Positions 1 to 11,900 of a DNA stretch of 64,000 bases are shown here, in pieces. This DNA is from Strigops habroptila. Its lineage: Eukaryota; Chordata; Aves; Psittaciformes; Psittacidae. Made by a program: the position numbers and the translations under genes. Position 1 is the first letter of the stretch. The number at the start of each line of letters is the position of its first letter. Where the stretch lies: contig NC_044283.2 in the NCBI RefSeq assembly GCF_004027225.2, positions 16,572,992 through 16,636,991 of the forward strand, read 5' to 3'. The notes beneath the pieces were generated by a model that saw nothing but the letters and a program-made list of their open reading frames with translations, was not told the origin of the DNA and did not search any database.

Positions 1-93
1 CTGTGAACAGGACATCACAAGCACATCCATGTCACTCCAGGTTACAGCAGTAATTAAATAAAACAACGCAGAAGCAACTGCACAATCACTTAC

Positions 94-202
94 GGTAAAA
101 TGGCAACTGCAGCAGACCCAGACGGCAAGCCACTATTGGGACCTGCTAAACTCTGACACAGCTGATGCACTGCTCCTTTAGCCATGCCATAGCCAATCAT
201 CC
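94..202 (-). CDS. QDPR: QDPR coding exon 5
   Basis: 109 nt, entered in phase 1 and left in phase 2 (final CC before gtaagt). The acceptor is ttgtcag. It carries the active-site segment [15 protein letters not shown] and ends in AVAILP. The next exon, expected to continue with the family's VTLDTP segment, is outside the window. Confidence 0.94.
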
Positions 203-3200
203 CTGACAATTAAAAACAGGCAAATTAAAGCACAATCAATACAGCTTTCAATGCCATCAGTAGTTTGATAAAAACTCAGACTGTCTGATGAATATGAAGT
301 TTAAGACCACTTACCACAGCCAGAACAGAATCAGATTTTTAAAACGTATCAAAACATACATATTAAAATGAAAAAAAAATATACATAAAAGGAAAAAACA
401 AGAAGTTCTTACTAGGCATCCAGGAAGCATCACAGTACTCAGTTTACTCAGCACCATAGAAATTAGCAGCTTACAGAGTTAAGCAGTAAGCTAATGTACC
501 CAAATGTACTTTACTAGAGGCAATCATCCATTCATTTTCATCCTATGACTAAGGTATTTGCAGGTCTTGACCCAAACAGATACAGCTCACTTCTCTCCAG
601 AACTGTAATTCACTTGGTCAGCATCCCAAATCTGACAGGCCTTTTGGAGAAAGCTACAACACCTCCCTACCCATCATGGGAGAAAATAACCTGTGTGTAA
701 AGCAACTTCTTCCTGAACACTGCTGCTTTCTAGGCAGACAGTACTTAGCAGTGTAAGAGCAATAGGAATGAGGACATAAGGCACACTGGTTGGGTAAAGA
801 TCTGGACAATCAGGGTGCTACAGGTCTGTGTCTCATGGTATGTTCTGCCAAGCAGCCCAGACACAGATTAAGCACATAAGAAAACATAAATGCATTTTGT
901 CTACCACAACTGGATGCCTTTCTACCCATCTATATAACCACACAATCTCTTTCCAGTGTTCCTGAGAAAGTATTTTGGATCAAATTTACAAATGTAACTT
1001 TACATTTTAGAAGTGTCCCCACTATATCCAATTGGATATAACATAGCATCCATTTTTATTAGGAGAATCATGGGCAGCAAGAGCAAACTTGTATTATTGT
1101 TACAATAAAGATACTTGCATCTCTATGGCATTCCCCTCTTGTTCTGCCTAAACCAAACATTCCAAGTCTTCTTAAACCTGTTCATGCTTCTACATTTCTT
1201 AGCCACCACTGTCAGACTGCTTCTGTAACTGTGATTTTCAGTATTCTCCAGTTCGCATTATGCGAGTCAACATTTTCACACACGAAAAGAAAAATCACAC
1301 TAATAGCAAACAAGAAAAAGATTACTCCTTCCATAAGGGCTGTAGTAACAAGCCTCAAGTCCTATTTGCAAAAGTTGAGTAACAACTCTTTCCCAATTCT
1401 TCCTGATGTTAATGAGTTGCATGTGTTTGCCCAAAGCACTGCTGTGTTTTTCAGGAAAAAATCCAGACTAGTTGAAACCAGCTAGTTCAGAACATGAAAG
1501 CAAATCACTGTTCCCTGTGCTGTGGTCCCTACCCCCCCAAAACTACCCGAATAAGAAACAGGAACGTTTGCTGGAGTTCATGTTTTTTCATTTGTACATG
1601 GTCAGCAGCAGTACACTGTAAATTATGCATCTGCTTATTCTCATAAGCCTTTTATCTTCTGACTGTGCCAGAAGCAGCTGTAAGCATACAAGATAAACCA
1701 CTAACTAGAAAACATAGCATATTTTTCCCCAAAGAGTTTCAGACTTAGCCTTCAGGGATGTTCATAAAATGGATGTTTTGAAATTTTAGTATCTATGTCT
1801 CATGAAAATATCATTGAAGTCACACTAATAAAAGATTGGGAAATGAGAGTATTTGTCTCAAAACCTTTCCACTCCCTGCCTGTGGGCTTGTGTCAGTGCT
1901 GCTTTGTTTTGATGTTAAATTGCTCCCAGATTTCTTCCTCCATGCAGACCAACCTGGCGAGGAGCGAGATGAAAAACCCAATAAAGTTTGTATTAAATAG
2001 CTAGCAGATGGCAAAGCTGAAGGTCAACAAGCTTACCTATGTCTGAAGCAAAGGCAGATGGGAAACAGAACACAAACAGGACAAACAGAGTTAAGAGAAT
2101 TAGCTGAGTCATTGCCAATGGAAAAATTGGGCAACTAAGGACTCTGCCTTTCAGAACACAAACAGGACATTTTACTTTATTTAAGGCACTGGAACAGGTT
2201 GCCCAAAGAAGCTGTGGATGTCCCATCCCTGGCAGCGTTCAAGGCTAGTTTGCACAGAGCTTTGAGTAACCTGGTCTAGGGGAAGGTGTTCCTGCCCATG
2301 GCAGAGTGATTGGAACTGGATGAGCATTAAGGTCCCTTACAACCCCAACCATTCTGTGATTCTGTGATTATCTTTACAGCTTGCTGTTCCTCTATTTTTC
2401 ATTATTTTCCAAATTTTTTTTACTGTATCACATATTAGCCAAGTACATTTCACCATCGTCACGGATGTTATTTAAATACAGATTCTATCTGTTTGCACTC
2501 CAGTGTCAGAGATTCAGTACTGCTACCTGTAAAAGTACACTTCAGTGTTTTAGCAGCAATCTTGCACTCATACTAGATGTCAAGAAACTGGGGAGTCAAA
2601 TTGTTGCTTCACAGACAAGAATGCTCACACCAACAGACAACTGTAACTGCTGATGTCCCAGCAGTTACCACGTGTTGCATTTTACCTGAGGTTCCAGACA
2701 AAGCAGCTTGAGCTCCTGTCAAAGTCAAGAGGCCGCCTTCTTTCAGATGTTTTGTGGCTAGATGGCTGGAAATAGTCGATGTCCAAACACTCTGCTTCCA
2801 CATCAGATCACAGTTTTTGTATAACGCTGATTGGAAGAGAATTAGTGAAATCAACTAAAAGATAGAAGACTCCTAACTCTAATGTCCTTACTGGCAGAAT
2901 GCAACAGGACTATGAAAACATGCTTTCTACCATTTTCTACTTCCACATCGGCTAAAATACTGATTTATGTCTTCTGTATCGCCCTTCTCGTTGGGCTCCA
3001 AGTCCCAGCTCTACAGCATATATTCTAGACAATTATCTGCTTTCCCACCACCAGAAATAAAAAGCAAACACACAAGATAGTTCCATTACCTCTCCATTAT
3101 GGTTCAGATTTCTAAGTTCTTGAAACTCCTGTAAGGTTGCTTCAATCTGTGTCAAGGATCTCAAAACTCTCACATTAGCCTCATCCCACCTTGTAGTAGC

Positions 3201-6017
3201 ATGATCTGACTCTTTTCATAACTTCCTCACTTACTGCTAAAGAGCTATACTCCATTAGTATGCAGACAGAAGACCCCAAGAGACAACAAAAAAGTATTTC
3301 CCATCGCCAGATTACTTCATAAACCAAGAAACAACCTGTCTGCCTCACAGTACTACACTGGCACGGAATTCAGAAGACACACGCATCTGTACTGTACCAA
3401 GTGAGTGTTCCAGTGCACCTATGTACTGGAGTGCAATCCCTGATAAGGCAGCCTACCAGGGTTCCAAGATACCTTACTACCCTATCGACACCATCACTAT
3501 AAATCATGGTTATGATAAAATAGCTTATTTAAGCTAACAACCTAACATAATGCAGCTGTAGTCTAAGCACATATGCCTTTCTATCTTGCCTCTCTTCAAA
3601 AAGAAATCTTTGCCTTTAATGTCCGTACTGGAAGGGGGAAGAAAAGGACACATTTCACCAGATTTCCTCCAGACAGAAACAAGACTATTTTTTAACTTGT
3701 ATTTCTACACTAGTGGGTAAAGTATAAAATTTCATTCTGAATATTCCATGTCTACAAGTTTGTGGGTTTTTTTAACAGATGGCTTTTTTTCTGTAGCATG
3801 ATCTCAGGCCATTAGACAGCCCCTTCCAACACTGTATTGCACAGCAATAGCTCAGAGAACTGCAGGAGGCAACTGAGCTTTTATGCATATAGCAACGAAC
3901 TGGGAAACAACACTGATGTTTCTGCCCAGCCACTGTTTTACGTAACTTGCCCAACACAGGTAACCTCGGCAGAAGTTAGTTCATAGCTAGTAATACTGAA
4001 CTCCTGCATGAAGTGCATATAGATGTTTCAGTGAAAATGGGCACATCAAGAGGTATTACTGAGAACACCAAGTGCTGTGCAAATTTAACAGCAAAACTTC
4101 AGAGAAGCACTAAGCAGCATTGTGACTGAGCCATGCTGTACTTTTATGCTCGAGTCCTCTTCTGGACTTGGGAAGATGATCTCAAATATCATTATTACCA
4201 TGATTTTTTAAGGATTCCTCTCAGATTTTGTTCATGTGTTTATGACATGCGTGCACCAAAGGCTTACATTTAGCTTTGGCGCTGCCTCCAGCCCACCCTC
4301 CTGCTACACACAAGATTGCATCCACCTTTTCTTCACCAAGGAGTTTTCCAACTTCTGCTGTTACCTACAATACACAGAACAAAGACAGATTAAAAACACT
4401 GGACCAGTAAGGCACAAGAGTAATTGTCAAGACTTCCCCACTTTTTAGCCAAGTAACACAACACACAGCAATTTAAACAGCTGCATAAAATTAACATTTA
4501 TGACCTATACGAACTCAAAGTAATTGTGCTGAAAGATAACTACAGATGAAAGTCAGATGGATGAAGGTCAGATCGCACAGTGCATGATGGCACTGGAAAT
4601 AACTGATTTCAGCTAGACTGAAAAGATCTGACCCTTACCTGTATCATTAACATTTTTTATTTGTGAATTACTTTTTGACAGGTTCTTCTCTGGGCATGGT
4701 GCTGTTTAACATGGAAAATTAAACTCCAGGTCTGACAAGGGCTACTGGTGTCACTTTTGATGATAGTGCAAGAAATGAACAACTGAAGATTAGCCTTCTT
4801 AATGCTTCTATCTAGACTACAATCATCAGTTCCAGTCTGGCACCTAAATTTATGTTTGTATACTTTTAAATATCCAGTATATTTTTCACTTTCAAATATA
4901 AGACCTCACAGTTGGCAATAAATGTGTTGCCTATCAATTTTCTCTGCCAAAGTGAAAAGTAAACCACCCATCCCTCAACAAAGAAAAATATCCACTATTT
5001 TTCACAATAGTTGAGCATTGAAAAATACGTTACGAACTCTTCATTACTCTTCAAAAGCCTTAAGAACTGGCAGATATAAAGAAAACACTGGCTAATGGTT
5101 CCACATATCAATAAGAAAAAAAGATTCAAAAGTTACAAATAAAAAAATAAATCCCACCTCTTGAGAATGAAGCACAACAGTTTTTAGGCTAGCTTGGGTT
5201 TACCTTTGTGGAAACCAGCGTATTCTCTATTGATCCCATCGGGACTTAAGAGTTTGCATGCTTTGAGTCTATCTCCTTACCTACAAGCAATGCATTTAAG
5301 ATTCAGGACATTCGAGAGAAGCATTGTTGCATTTTAAGGTGTCCAAATCCACTTTCATTACACTCGCCTGATTCAGTCTGCAACTTTTCAAGTGACCAAA
5401 AGTAATGCAAAACTGCATTATGTGCTGACCCTCCAAAATCTCAGATCAAGCTCTTTCTGCATATTCACGCATGCAGTTGAATTACAAATAATAAAACAGA
5501 AAGCAGAAATAAGATGTAAAGATCTCCGGGTTAAGGGTACCGCCACCGGTACGCCCCTTAGCCCACAGCGGCTGCTCCTTGCTCCAGTCCAGACCCATCC
5601 CCACAACCGCCTCGCTCCCTGCTGCCGCAGCAGCGGGCAGGGCACACGGATGAGAGCACGAAGGAGCGGCTGGCCGCTCCTCGCCGCCGCCTCAGGCCTC
5701 CCGGGCAGCGGCCGCCCCGCACCGACCCACCTGCTCGGCCTGCTCGGGGAAGGAGTCGGTCGCCCTCACCACCACGCTGGCGCTGGCGTCCTCGTTCTCC
5801 GCCAGGTCGATGCTGGCCACCCACTGCCAGAGAGAGCAGCGCGTTAGCGGCCGGCCGCCGAACCGCCTCACGCTGCCCTGCGACCGGGAGCACCCCCCAC
5901 CTCACCACCTCCCACCCGGCCGGCGCTTACCCAGTCCCTGGACTTGAAGTACCGCACGCACTGGGACCCCAGCGCGCCTCTGCCCCCGTACACCAGCACC
6001 CTGCCCGCCACCGCCAT
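94..6017 (-). CDS. QDPR: Quinoid dihydropteridine reductase, 5' five exons (partial)
   Basis: QDPR reduces quinonoid dihydrobiopterin to tetrahydrobiopterin with NADH, recycling the cofactor of the aromatic amino acid hydroxylases; it is a cytosolic short-chain dehydrogenase/reductase dimer. Five minus-strand exons are visible: 5931-6017, 5731-5823, 4268-4364, 2686-2826 and 94-202. They join in one frame (527 nt, 175 codons plus 2 nt). The Rossmann glycine motif GGRGALG is at residues 11-17, and the catalytic Tyr-x3-Lys (YGMAK) is at Tyr144/Lys148. The strings [14 protein letters not shown] and [20 protein letters not shown] match the vertebrate family closely. The N-terminus ([12 protein letters not shown]) is about six residues shorter than in human, which is 244 aa. 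About 68 C-terminal residues lie beyond the left edge. It shares a CpG-rich 5' region with the divergent CLRN2. Confidence 0.95.
203..2685 (-). other. QDPR: QDPR intron 4
   Basis: Non-coding, 2.5 kb. It holds a CR1 3'-end fragment (2183-2369). An 18-nt string (cagaacacaaacaggaca) occurs twice, near 2065 and 2153. Short open frames here show no family similarity I recognise. Confidence 0.85.
2183..2369 (+). repeat. CR1 LINE, 5'-truncated 3' end
   Basis: Reads as the last RT codons plus 3' tail of CR1: GGAACAGGTTGCCCA, then ATCCCTGGCAGCGTTCAAGG, then the AACCATTCTGTGATTCTGTG tail. It is more diverged from the CR1 consensus than the copies at 26155 and 32150, so it is probably older. It lies inside QDPR intron 4, antisense to the gene. 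Confidence 0.9.
2686..2826 (-). CDS. QDPR: QDPR coding exon 4
   Basis: 141 nt; phase 1 in, phase 1 out. The acceptor is ccaatcag and the donor is CTCAG|gtaaaa. It encodes [20 protein letters not shown], then [20 protein letters not shown] and AALSGTS, a near match to human residues in the centre of the fold. Confidence 0.95.
2827..4267 (-). other. QDPR: QDPR intron 3
   Basis: 1.4 kb, non-coding. I see no interspersed repeat, RNA gene or conserved block in it. Confidence 0.8.
4268..4364 (-). CDS. QDPR: QDPR coding exon 3
   Basis: 97 nt; phase 0 in, phase 1 out. The acceptor is attgtag and the donor is AAAT|gtaagc. It encodes [20 protein letters not shown] followed by [12 protein letters not shown], the conserved NADH-pocket segment. 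Confidence 0.95.
4365..5730 (-). other. QDPR: QDPR intron 2
   Basis: 1.4 kb. It is AT-rich for most of its length and turns sharply GC-rich from about 5530, where it enters the promoter CpG island. No repeats or other genes are seen. Confidence 0.8.
5731..5823 (-). CDS. QDPR: QDPR coding exon 2
   Basis: 93 nt, 31 codons, phase 0 at both ends. The acceptor is tctggcag and the donor is GCAG|gtgggt. It encodes [20 protein letters not shown] then [11 protein letters not shown], containing the acidic residue after beta-2 (SID) that in this family favours NADH. Confidence 0.93.
5931..6017 (-). CDS. QDPR: QDPR coding exon 1
   Basis: 87 nt, 29 codons, ending GACTGG|gtaagc. The ATG at 6017 is the only one in frame upstream of the Rossmann motif and begins [17 protein letters not shown]. 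The CpG-island setting supports this as the first exon. Confidence 0.93.
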
Positions 6018-7205
6018 GCTCGCTGCCAGCCCAGCCCACCCCGCTCTGCCTCCGTCACGGCTTCACTGCGCCCCGCCTGAGGGCCCAGCCGGCGCCGCCT
6101 GCGCATGCGGGCTGCGGGTGCGGGGTGGCAGCGCTCAGCGCCGATGGCGATGGCGGGGCGTGGGGGGAGAAGCATCCTCCCACTGCTGCCGTTCCGGGGC
6201 CGTGCCGGAGCCGGGGGGAGGAGGAATCGCGGTGCCTCAGAGGAACCCCAGCGCGCCCCGGGACTGCGGTGGTGCCGCTCAGAGACTTCTACCTCAGGAA
6301 ATCCCCCACCTTCGGGGCGGCGTGTTGCGAGTGGGCACCCACCCTCACGGCTCGCTGGCCAAGGCGGCCCCCAATCCGCCCCTCCCAGCCTGAGCTCCAG
6401 CGACGAGCTGTGTTACCGCCAGGATTAATTGATTAATTAATTAATCAGCGGTTGCAGAGGTCCCTGCAGGGCTGGAGTAGCGTAATCATAGAAGTGCAGG
6501 CAATTACGAGCGGGCTTGTTCAGCACCCCCGGGCCGCGCCTGTATCTTGGATTACGCGGCTTGGCTCAGTCCCCTCGGGCGGCGGGAGCTGCGTGTGGGT
6601 GCGGGGGGTCCGTACGTGCAGTACCGCGGAGCACCCGTGATGTGGCTCACACCGCCGGCAGGCCGGGACAGGGGAGGGCTCCCCTCCCAGCACTGACATG
6701 TACAGGCGGGCGGCAGGGAGCAGGCGGCTCCGCTCGGCTGAGGCGCCCGCAGAACCCTGCTGCCGAATTACCTGGTTTAATCCTTTGCCCCATGCACATA
6801 GCTAATTACCCACGGTTTTAAACAGTCTAAAAACCCGGATCCTGCTCATTTGCTTCCCATGAGGTGACAGTAAAGAACTAGATGTCATTTGAGCAGGACA
6901 ATTAAACCGCTGATGAAACCTTAGCCAGGCAATAGATATAGGATTACTTTCCGCAGAATCAAGCATCATCGCGCTACAGTGCAATGAAGCTGTTCCTTGC
7001 AACCATTTCAGGATGTTGTCGCAGCAAAATACATTTTTCATTTGATTTTTAACCGTACAGATTGATTTCTGGAGCTTCAAAATACAATGAGATGTATTTT
7101 GAAGCGCCTGCTCTTCATTTGTGGATTTTGGAGCATGAGAAAGAATGGCAGACATGCCTGACTGCTGCAGAGAGGCCTTGGGGATGATTCCTCGAAACCA
7201 CTAGG
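6018..7205. other. QDPR-CLRN2 divergent intergenic region
   Basis: 1.2 kb between two oppositely oriented start codons. The left part is a CpG island; several overlapping open frames there are products of GC-rich sequence. The right part (from about 6790) is AT-richer and presumably contains CLRN2 5' UTR and promoter. A TTAATTAATTAATC run lies at 6423-6446. Confidence 0.7.
6423..6446. promoter_or_regulatory. TAATTA run, possible homeodomain-binding cluster
   Basis: The run ATTAATTGATTAATTAATTA gives several overlapping TAAT/ATTA cores in otherwise GC-rich DNA, about 770 nt upstream of CLRN2. It is a simple tandem repeat of four bases, so binding is only a guess. Confidence 0.25.
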
Positions 7206-7458
7206 ATGCCTGGCTGTTTTAAAAAGACTATATTTGCCTTGGCTTCTCTAGTAAGTTTTGTGTCTTTTATCCTGATTGTTGTTGCAATGGGGACCCCAAA
7301 ATGGATGACTGGGAAGATCCTTTGCAAAACAGGAGCTGATTTGGTCAATGCCACAGATCCAGAGCTGGTCAAGTTCATTGGAGAAATTTACTACGGACTT
7401 TTCCGGGGTGGCAAAATTCGGCAGTGTGGGTTGGGCGGGCGGCGCTCCCAGTTCACAA
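7206..7458 (+). CDS. CLRN2: CLRN2 coding exon 1
   Basis: 253 nt, ends in phase 1 at ACAA|gtaagt. It encodes residues 1-84: the first membrane span and most of the first extracellular loop. ATG at 7206 begins [16 protein letters not shown], aligned with the family's MPGWFKK start. Confidence 0.96.
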
Positions 7459-10008
7459 GTAAGTACAGTTTTGGTTGAATCTTTAGTCTGATGTCTAGTT
7501 CAACTTTAAAAACATTCTTTTCTTTTTGTTTACAGACCATATAGAATGCAAATTGCTATTATTAAATTTGTTTTTGTGGCTCTCTTGTGGTCTTTATGGT
7601 TTGGGATCTGAGTACAAATGTAAAATATCTATCATTTCAGGCTAACTTTTTTCTACTGGTTGTGTTCTGTTATATCCTGGAATAAAGATGGGGGGGGGGA
7701 AATCCCTAAGGGTGTATTAAGGGTTTCCTTTTGGTCTTCTGAAGGGAGTGAAAGTAATTTGGAGATTAAATGGAGTTAATACCTTCCCGTTAACTGACTT
7801 TCTTATGTCAAGTGTTACTCTGCAATCTCTCTGTGCCTCTGTCCTCACCTTCTCTGTTGAACTCCTCCCCCTTTTTGTTCCTTTAGGAAGTAGAGATTTA
7901 TTTAGCTGGCCAGATTTCTGCATTTCTCTACCTCTACTAATGCAGCTGCCTGCCACAGCAGACACTCCTAACTTTATTAATGTGTTGAAGACATTTTTAC
8001 CTTCTTTCCTTATAACTTTTGAGAGAAAAAAAATACTGAACTTTTAAAAGGAATACATTTGAATGAATTTCTACATTTTTTTAACTTAAAAGATTTTCCT
8101 GAGGTCTCAAAAGCACTCAGACACTGATCTGTACTTTGGGTGATTTCCAGGTTTTGCACATCCTGTGCTGTAATGGAAATGTTATTTTTCATTGATGATT
8201 TTCTGTTCAGTGTGCAGATCCACCACGACTTAAACTGATGCAAGTTGAAGCTGCTGCAGCCTCATCCCCTGTGTAGCCCACAACAATGCTGTCCTACCCC
8301 ATCCTTTGCAATGGCTCTGGGAGTTGTTGCAGTGAGGTTGTTCAGGAAGTTAAGCTGGCCAAAAAATGAACATACCAAAAAACCTCATTAGTTTCCCGTA
8401 GGATCATGCCTGACTACACAACTGTACAGCACCACTTTAAAAACTTGAAGGCAGTCAGGACTGTGGGACTTAAGAGGGAATGGAGAAGAGAACCAGAGCA
8501 ACCTTAACTTGGATCAGCACGACGAGTTGTTAAGCTGAGATGAATGTGGACTAGTCACTTGTACAATAACCAAGTCTTGCTCAAGCTCTGGCTGCAGCTG
8601 CAACTTCATGACATGGGCAGAGCAGTCACACTCAAGTACTCTGTGAGTTTGAATGGCTGGCAGACCCGCCATCAGGTCAAAGCTCTTCCAGCTCTGCTGT
8701 GCTCCTCTTTGGGGCATTCAGAAATACAGTACCAGTTCTCTCACCCTATTCTGTCAGAGAGAATGAGAAAAAAGTAGCCAATCTCCTTTAATCTCTGTAC
8801 AGCTTTCTGGACTATTTAATAAACTTTCCGATTAATTAATTACTAATTAATTCTACAGCAGAGATAAAGACATTAACACAACTAGATAAATAAAGCAGAA
8901 CTTAAGCCTGAGTCGTTATTCACAGTGCCTGTGTAAAGGATAATCCTGTAGTAGAATATCCCTGGTTTTTGTGATGTAGTGACAGATAAAGCATCATGAA
9001 CTAAGGTGTGTATAACTACCTGAATTGATCACCTCTGTAAAAGATAGTCTTGTTTAAGTATAGTTTAAGTCTGTAGCACCAGCACAATGTGATGTTTATG
9101 GTTGTCAAGAAAAACCACACACTGACTAGATGATTTTTTCTTTCCTTGACAGTTTTCCCACACATGGTGAAAAAGCTGAATACAGGCCTGCACGTGACCA
9201 TTATAATGTTCCTCTGTGTGGCCATTTCCTTTTCTCTGGTCAGTTTTGGATTCTGCATTCTTAACGCAATAAAAGTTCCTTACCGGGCTATTAAAGGTCC
9301 AGCAGGAATTTGTCTTTGGAACTTCATTGCAGGTAACAGCATTTACCAGTATCTTTTACCAGTCACATTCATACACAATGTTAAAAGTTCCTTCTCTTGC
9401 CTTCTAAATATTTCCTTGACTTAAATACTTGTGAATAAATTGAAAGTAGCAGTGTATTCGCATCTATTGAAACAGAACTGTCAGGTGGCATCTCGGCTTA
9501 TTGTGTGTAGTCAGCTTTTTGCAGGAGCTATGAATGCCAGTCCATTGAGAGAAGGACTTTATCACCAACACTGGTACAACATTTGGCCATACAATAAAAA
9601 CTAAGCATTTTGAAGGTGTTTAAGCCACACCTAAACCTATCCCTACTCTGTATCACACTCACTGTTGTGTTCAATAAGCCTTCTGAAGCCCAACCAAAAT
9701 CTGTCTTGTTTTGACAGCAACACTTCTTCCATTTCATTGCAGGTGGATTTCTAGTACTCGCCGTCACCAGCTTTATGGCTGCTGTGAAACTTCATCACCT
9801 CACAGAAAGAATCGCCAGTTTTAGGGAAAATGTCTTTCAATTTGTTGTCTTAGAGGAAAGGTTTGAAGACTCTTTTTGGCTTTGTGTGGCAAGCGCCACA
9901 GCACATGCAGTGAATTTGCTGCTAATAGCCATTAGTGGGATTCGTTTCCCTAAAATTAAGACTAAAACAGAAGAAGCAAATGTTACAGCAGAAGATATCA
10001 TGTACTAA
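7206..10008 (+). CDS. CLRN2: Clarin-2, complete three-exon gene
   Basis: Clarin-2 is a tetraspan membrane protein of the Usher-associated clarin family, needed for stereocilia maintenance in inner-ear hair cells. Exons 7206-7458, 9153-9332 and 9743-10008 give 699 nt, 232 residues, the same length as human. Predicted membrane spans are at about residues 9-29, 98-122, 136-158 and 189-210. The first loop holds the family's C40 and an N-glycosylation site at N48 (NAT). [20 protein letters not shown] and GGRRSQFT are strongly conserved, as is the C-terminus TAEDIMY. The two introns are phase 1. The gene lies between divergent QDPR and co-directional LAP3. Confidence 0.96.
7459..9152 (+). other. 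CLRN2: CLRN2 intron 1
   Basis: 1.7 kb, AT-rich and non-coding. It contains a G10 run at 7690-7699 and an ATTAATTAATTACTAATTAATT stretch near 8832. No interspersed repeat is recognised. Confidence 0.8.
9153..9332 (+). CDS. CLRN2: CLRN2 coding exon 2
   Basis: 180 nt, phase 1 at both ends, so skipping it would keep the frame. The acceptor is ccttgacag and the donor is GCAG|gtaaca. It encodes [15 protein letters not shown], the second membrane span and [20 protein letters not shown]. Confidence 0.95.
9333..9742 (+). other. CLRN2: CLRN2 intron 2
   Basis: 410 nt, non-coding, with no repeat or other feature seen. Confidence 0.8.
9743..10008 (+). CDS. CLRN2: CLRN2 coding exon 3
   Basis: 266 nt, ends in TAA at 10006-10008. 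The acceptor is catttcattgcag. It encodes the end of span 3, [20 protein letters not shown], span 4 and the C-terminal [13 protein letters not shown]. Confidence 0.96.
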
Positions 10009-11470
10009 TAACTCTACACAAAACTACTTTGGTCAAGTGAACTGTCACAACACAAACAGCTTCTTGGCTCTTCAGCTTTTGATTTGGATGGATGATTTTG
10101 GTATAAACATGAGTAAATATGTCATTCTACTGTACCAGCAATTAACATGTGTGGGAGGGTGGGAAAAACAAATGCTACAAATACCATTATTCTCCAAACT
10201 GACCGATACCTGCAGTTAATATCTGCTGCTCACGGGTTTCAGAAGATTTGCATTTTGAGGTATTTTAGAAAACTAAGGTGAAATACAATTTCATTGAAAC
10301 CCAGTGTCATCTTTGTTTAGAAAGAAAATATGTGTATCACAAATCTTTGATACTCTAAGTTTATTTCAAAACAGGAAGACTGGACATCTGCCAATTAATT
10401 TCATAGAATTACCTGCAAAACGTTGAGAGGGCCGTGTGAGATATGTTTGATGGTGTTACACTGCATCGAAAAAGAACACTTCATTATCTCTGAAGCTAAA
10501 GTTAAGGGGAAGCACAGGCTAAATATGTGTGAAATGTTTCTCAAACTGAAATTATCAAACCCCACAAAATAAAGAAGTGAGAAAGTAATGTGCATGGGAT
10601 GCTCGTCGACTATGAAAAAAATCTGTTAGCTGCAAGATGAAGGTTTCATTGCAGCTTCTGGAGTAAAGTGAACAGAATCAAAGTAACTGCTTTTAGATAA
10701 CCTGGAAAACAATAATAAGACAGATCAATTGTCTTCAGAACCCTTTCAGTTCTTATGTCTATGTGAAACCAAGTAAAAGTGATGTATGGTGAAACAGTAC
10801 TAAAATAAATTAAAATGGTTAAATGGGTGGAAAAGTTACTTAGGAAGTACCATAATTTTGGCAGGCATTCAACCAGTTTTGACTCACAAGTGATGAACAT
10901 TTCAGAGAAAAGAATATGCCATTAAGCACGTCAACTTTAGAATAAGGCAGAAGAAGAGATTCCTAATTTATACCGCTCCCTCACTTCACCGTTTTTCTGA
11001 TTCTGCTGGTGCTTTCACTCAGTCTTTACCCTGGTCCATGACTCCAGGAAGATGCTGTGGTCCCCGGCACATGGATGGGCAGCAAACCAACCCAGTCTAT
11101 GAAGGTGCTTTAGGTGGTAACAGCACAGTACATTTACATTTTAATCTTCAGTATGCATACCGGCACTGTGTCTTGGTGTCTGTGACAAGCCCACACGAGA
11201 AGCTGTGCGCACACTTCCCCGGAGCACACCGCAAGAGGGCAAACATCCCCTGTGGAACCGATCCCATCCCTCGCGGTACAAAGCCCCGCGCACAACTTAA
11301 CCGCGAACCACCGCCCGTGTCCCCGTACACACCGACCTGCCACCGGACCCCGCGTCCCGCCTCCGTCCCGGCCTCCCCTCGGCGGGCCCCGCCCCGCGCG
11401 GCGCGGGCTGATGAGGCGATGGGCGCGCCGGGGCGGGCGGTGTGAGGCAGCGCGGCGTGCCGCCCCTGCC
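10009..11470 (+). other. CLRN2 3' UTR and CLRN2-LAP3 intergenic region
   Basis: A candidate AATAAA poly(A) signal for CLRN2 is at 10568-10573. No gene is seen between there and the LAP3 CpG island, which begins at about 11180. Open frames at 11038-11445 on both strands are GC-rich shadows. Confidence 0.65.
10568..10573 (+). terminator. CLRN2: Candidate poly(A) signal of CLRN2
   Basis: AATAAA about 560 nt after the CLRN2 stop codon, the first canonical hexamer on the plus strand in this AT-rich 3' region. Use is not proven. Confidence 0.4.
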
Positions 11471-11900
11471 ATGCTGCTGCCGGGCGTGCGGAGCGCGGCC
11501 CGCCGCCTGGGCCGCGACCTGCCGCTGGCCTGCAGGGGCTGCAGCCGCGGTGCGGGCGGGAAGGTGAGGGGGCACCGGGACCCCAATGCTCGGGGTGACC
11601 CAAGGCGGGAGCGGGCAGCCATGGGTGCGGGGTGTCTCTTCCTCCTGCTCGGTTCCACAGCCGGTGCCCGGCTCGGGGTCGCTCCCCGCGTCCAGCCCCG
11701 GGCTTTAGCTCGCAAACCTGCGGAGCCGGGGTGGGCGCCTTGTCCGCGGCGGGGCGGCTGCGGGGCGGCTGCGGGGCTGGCCCAGGGGAACGGAGCTGCT
11801 GCCGGGCAGAGCCGCCGTCGCTCCCCAGCCTGGCTGCGCGGCGATGAGCGGAGCGGGAGCAGCGGAGCTCCTGCCTCCTGCTGCGTGCAGCTGGCTGGAG
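11180..11900 (+). promoter_or_regulatory. LAP3: CpG island promoter of LAP3
   Basis: Dense CpG and GC content from about 11180 to 11900 surrounds LAP3 exon 1, with sharp AT-rich flanks. A CTCF-like string CCGCAAGAGGGCA lies at 11229-11241. Long open frames on both strands here arise from the lack of stop codons in GC-rich DNA. Confidence 0.8.
11471..11563 (+). CDS. LAP3: LAP3 coding exon 1
   Basis: 93 nt, 31 codons, ends AAG|gtgagg in phase 0. It encodes [20 protein letters not shown] then [11 protein letters not shown], a basic leader. The start context is gccATGc, inside the CpG island. This exon evolves fast in the family, so its call rests on position and splice phase. Confidence 0.85.

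Larger units (their letters stand above)
5530..6790. promoter_or_regulatory. QDPR: CpG island over QDPR promoter, exons 1-2 and intergenic side
   Basis: Very GC- and CpG-rich compared with its flanks, densest at 5640-6400 with a second GC-rich patch at 6500-6760. It covers QDPR exons 1-2 and extends towards CLRN2. An NRF1-like palindromic core TGCGCATGCGG lies at 6100-6110, about 85 nt upstream of the QDPR start codon. This is typical of a housekeeping promoter; the transcription start itself cannot be placed. Confidence 0.8.

Noticed and set aside
5392-6436. Several overlapping plus-strand frames around QDPR exon 1
   Set aside because: Antisense to QDPR exons or inside its CpG island; composition-driven.
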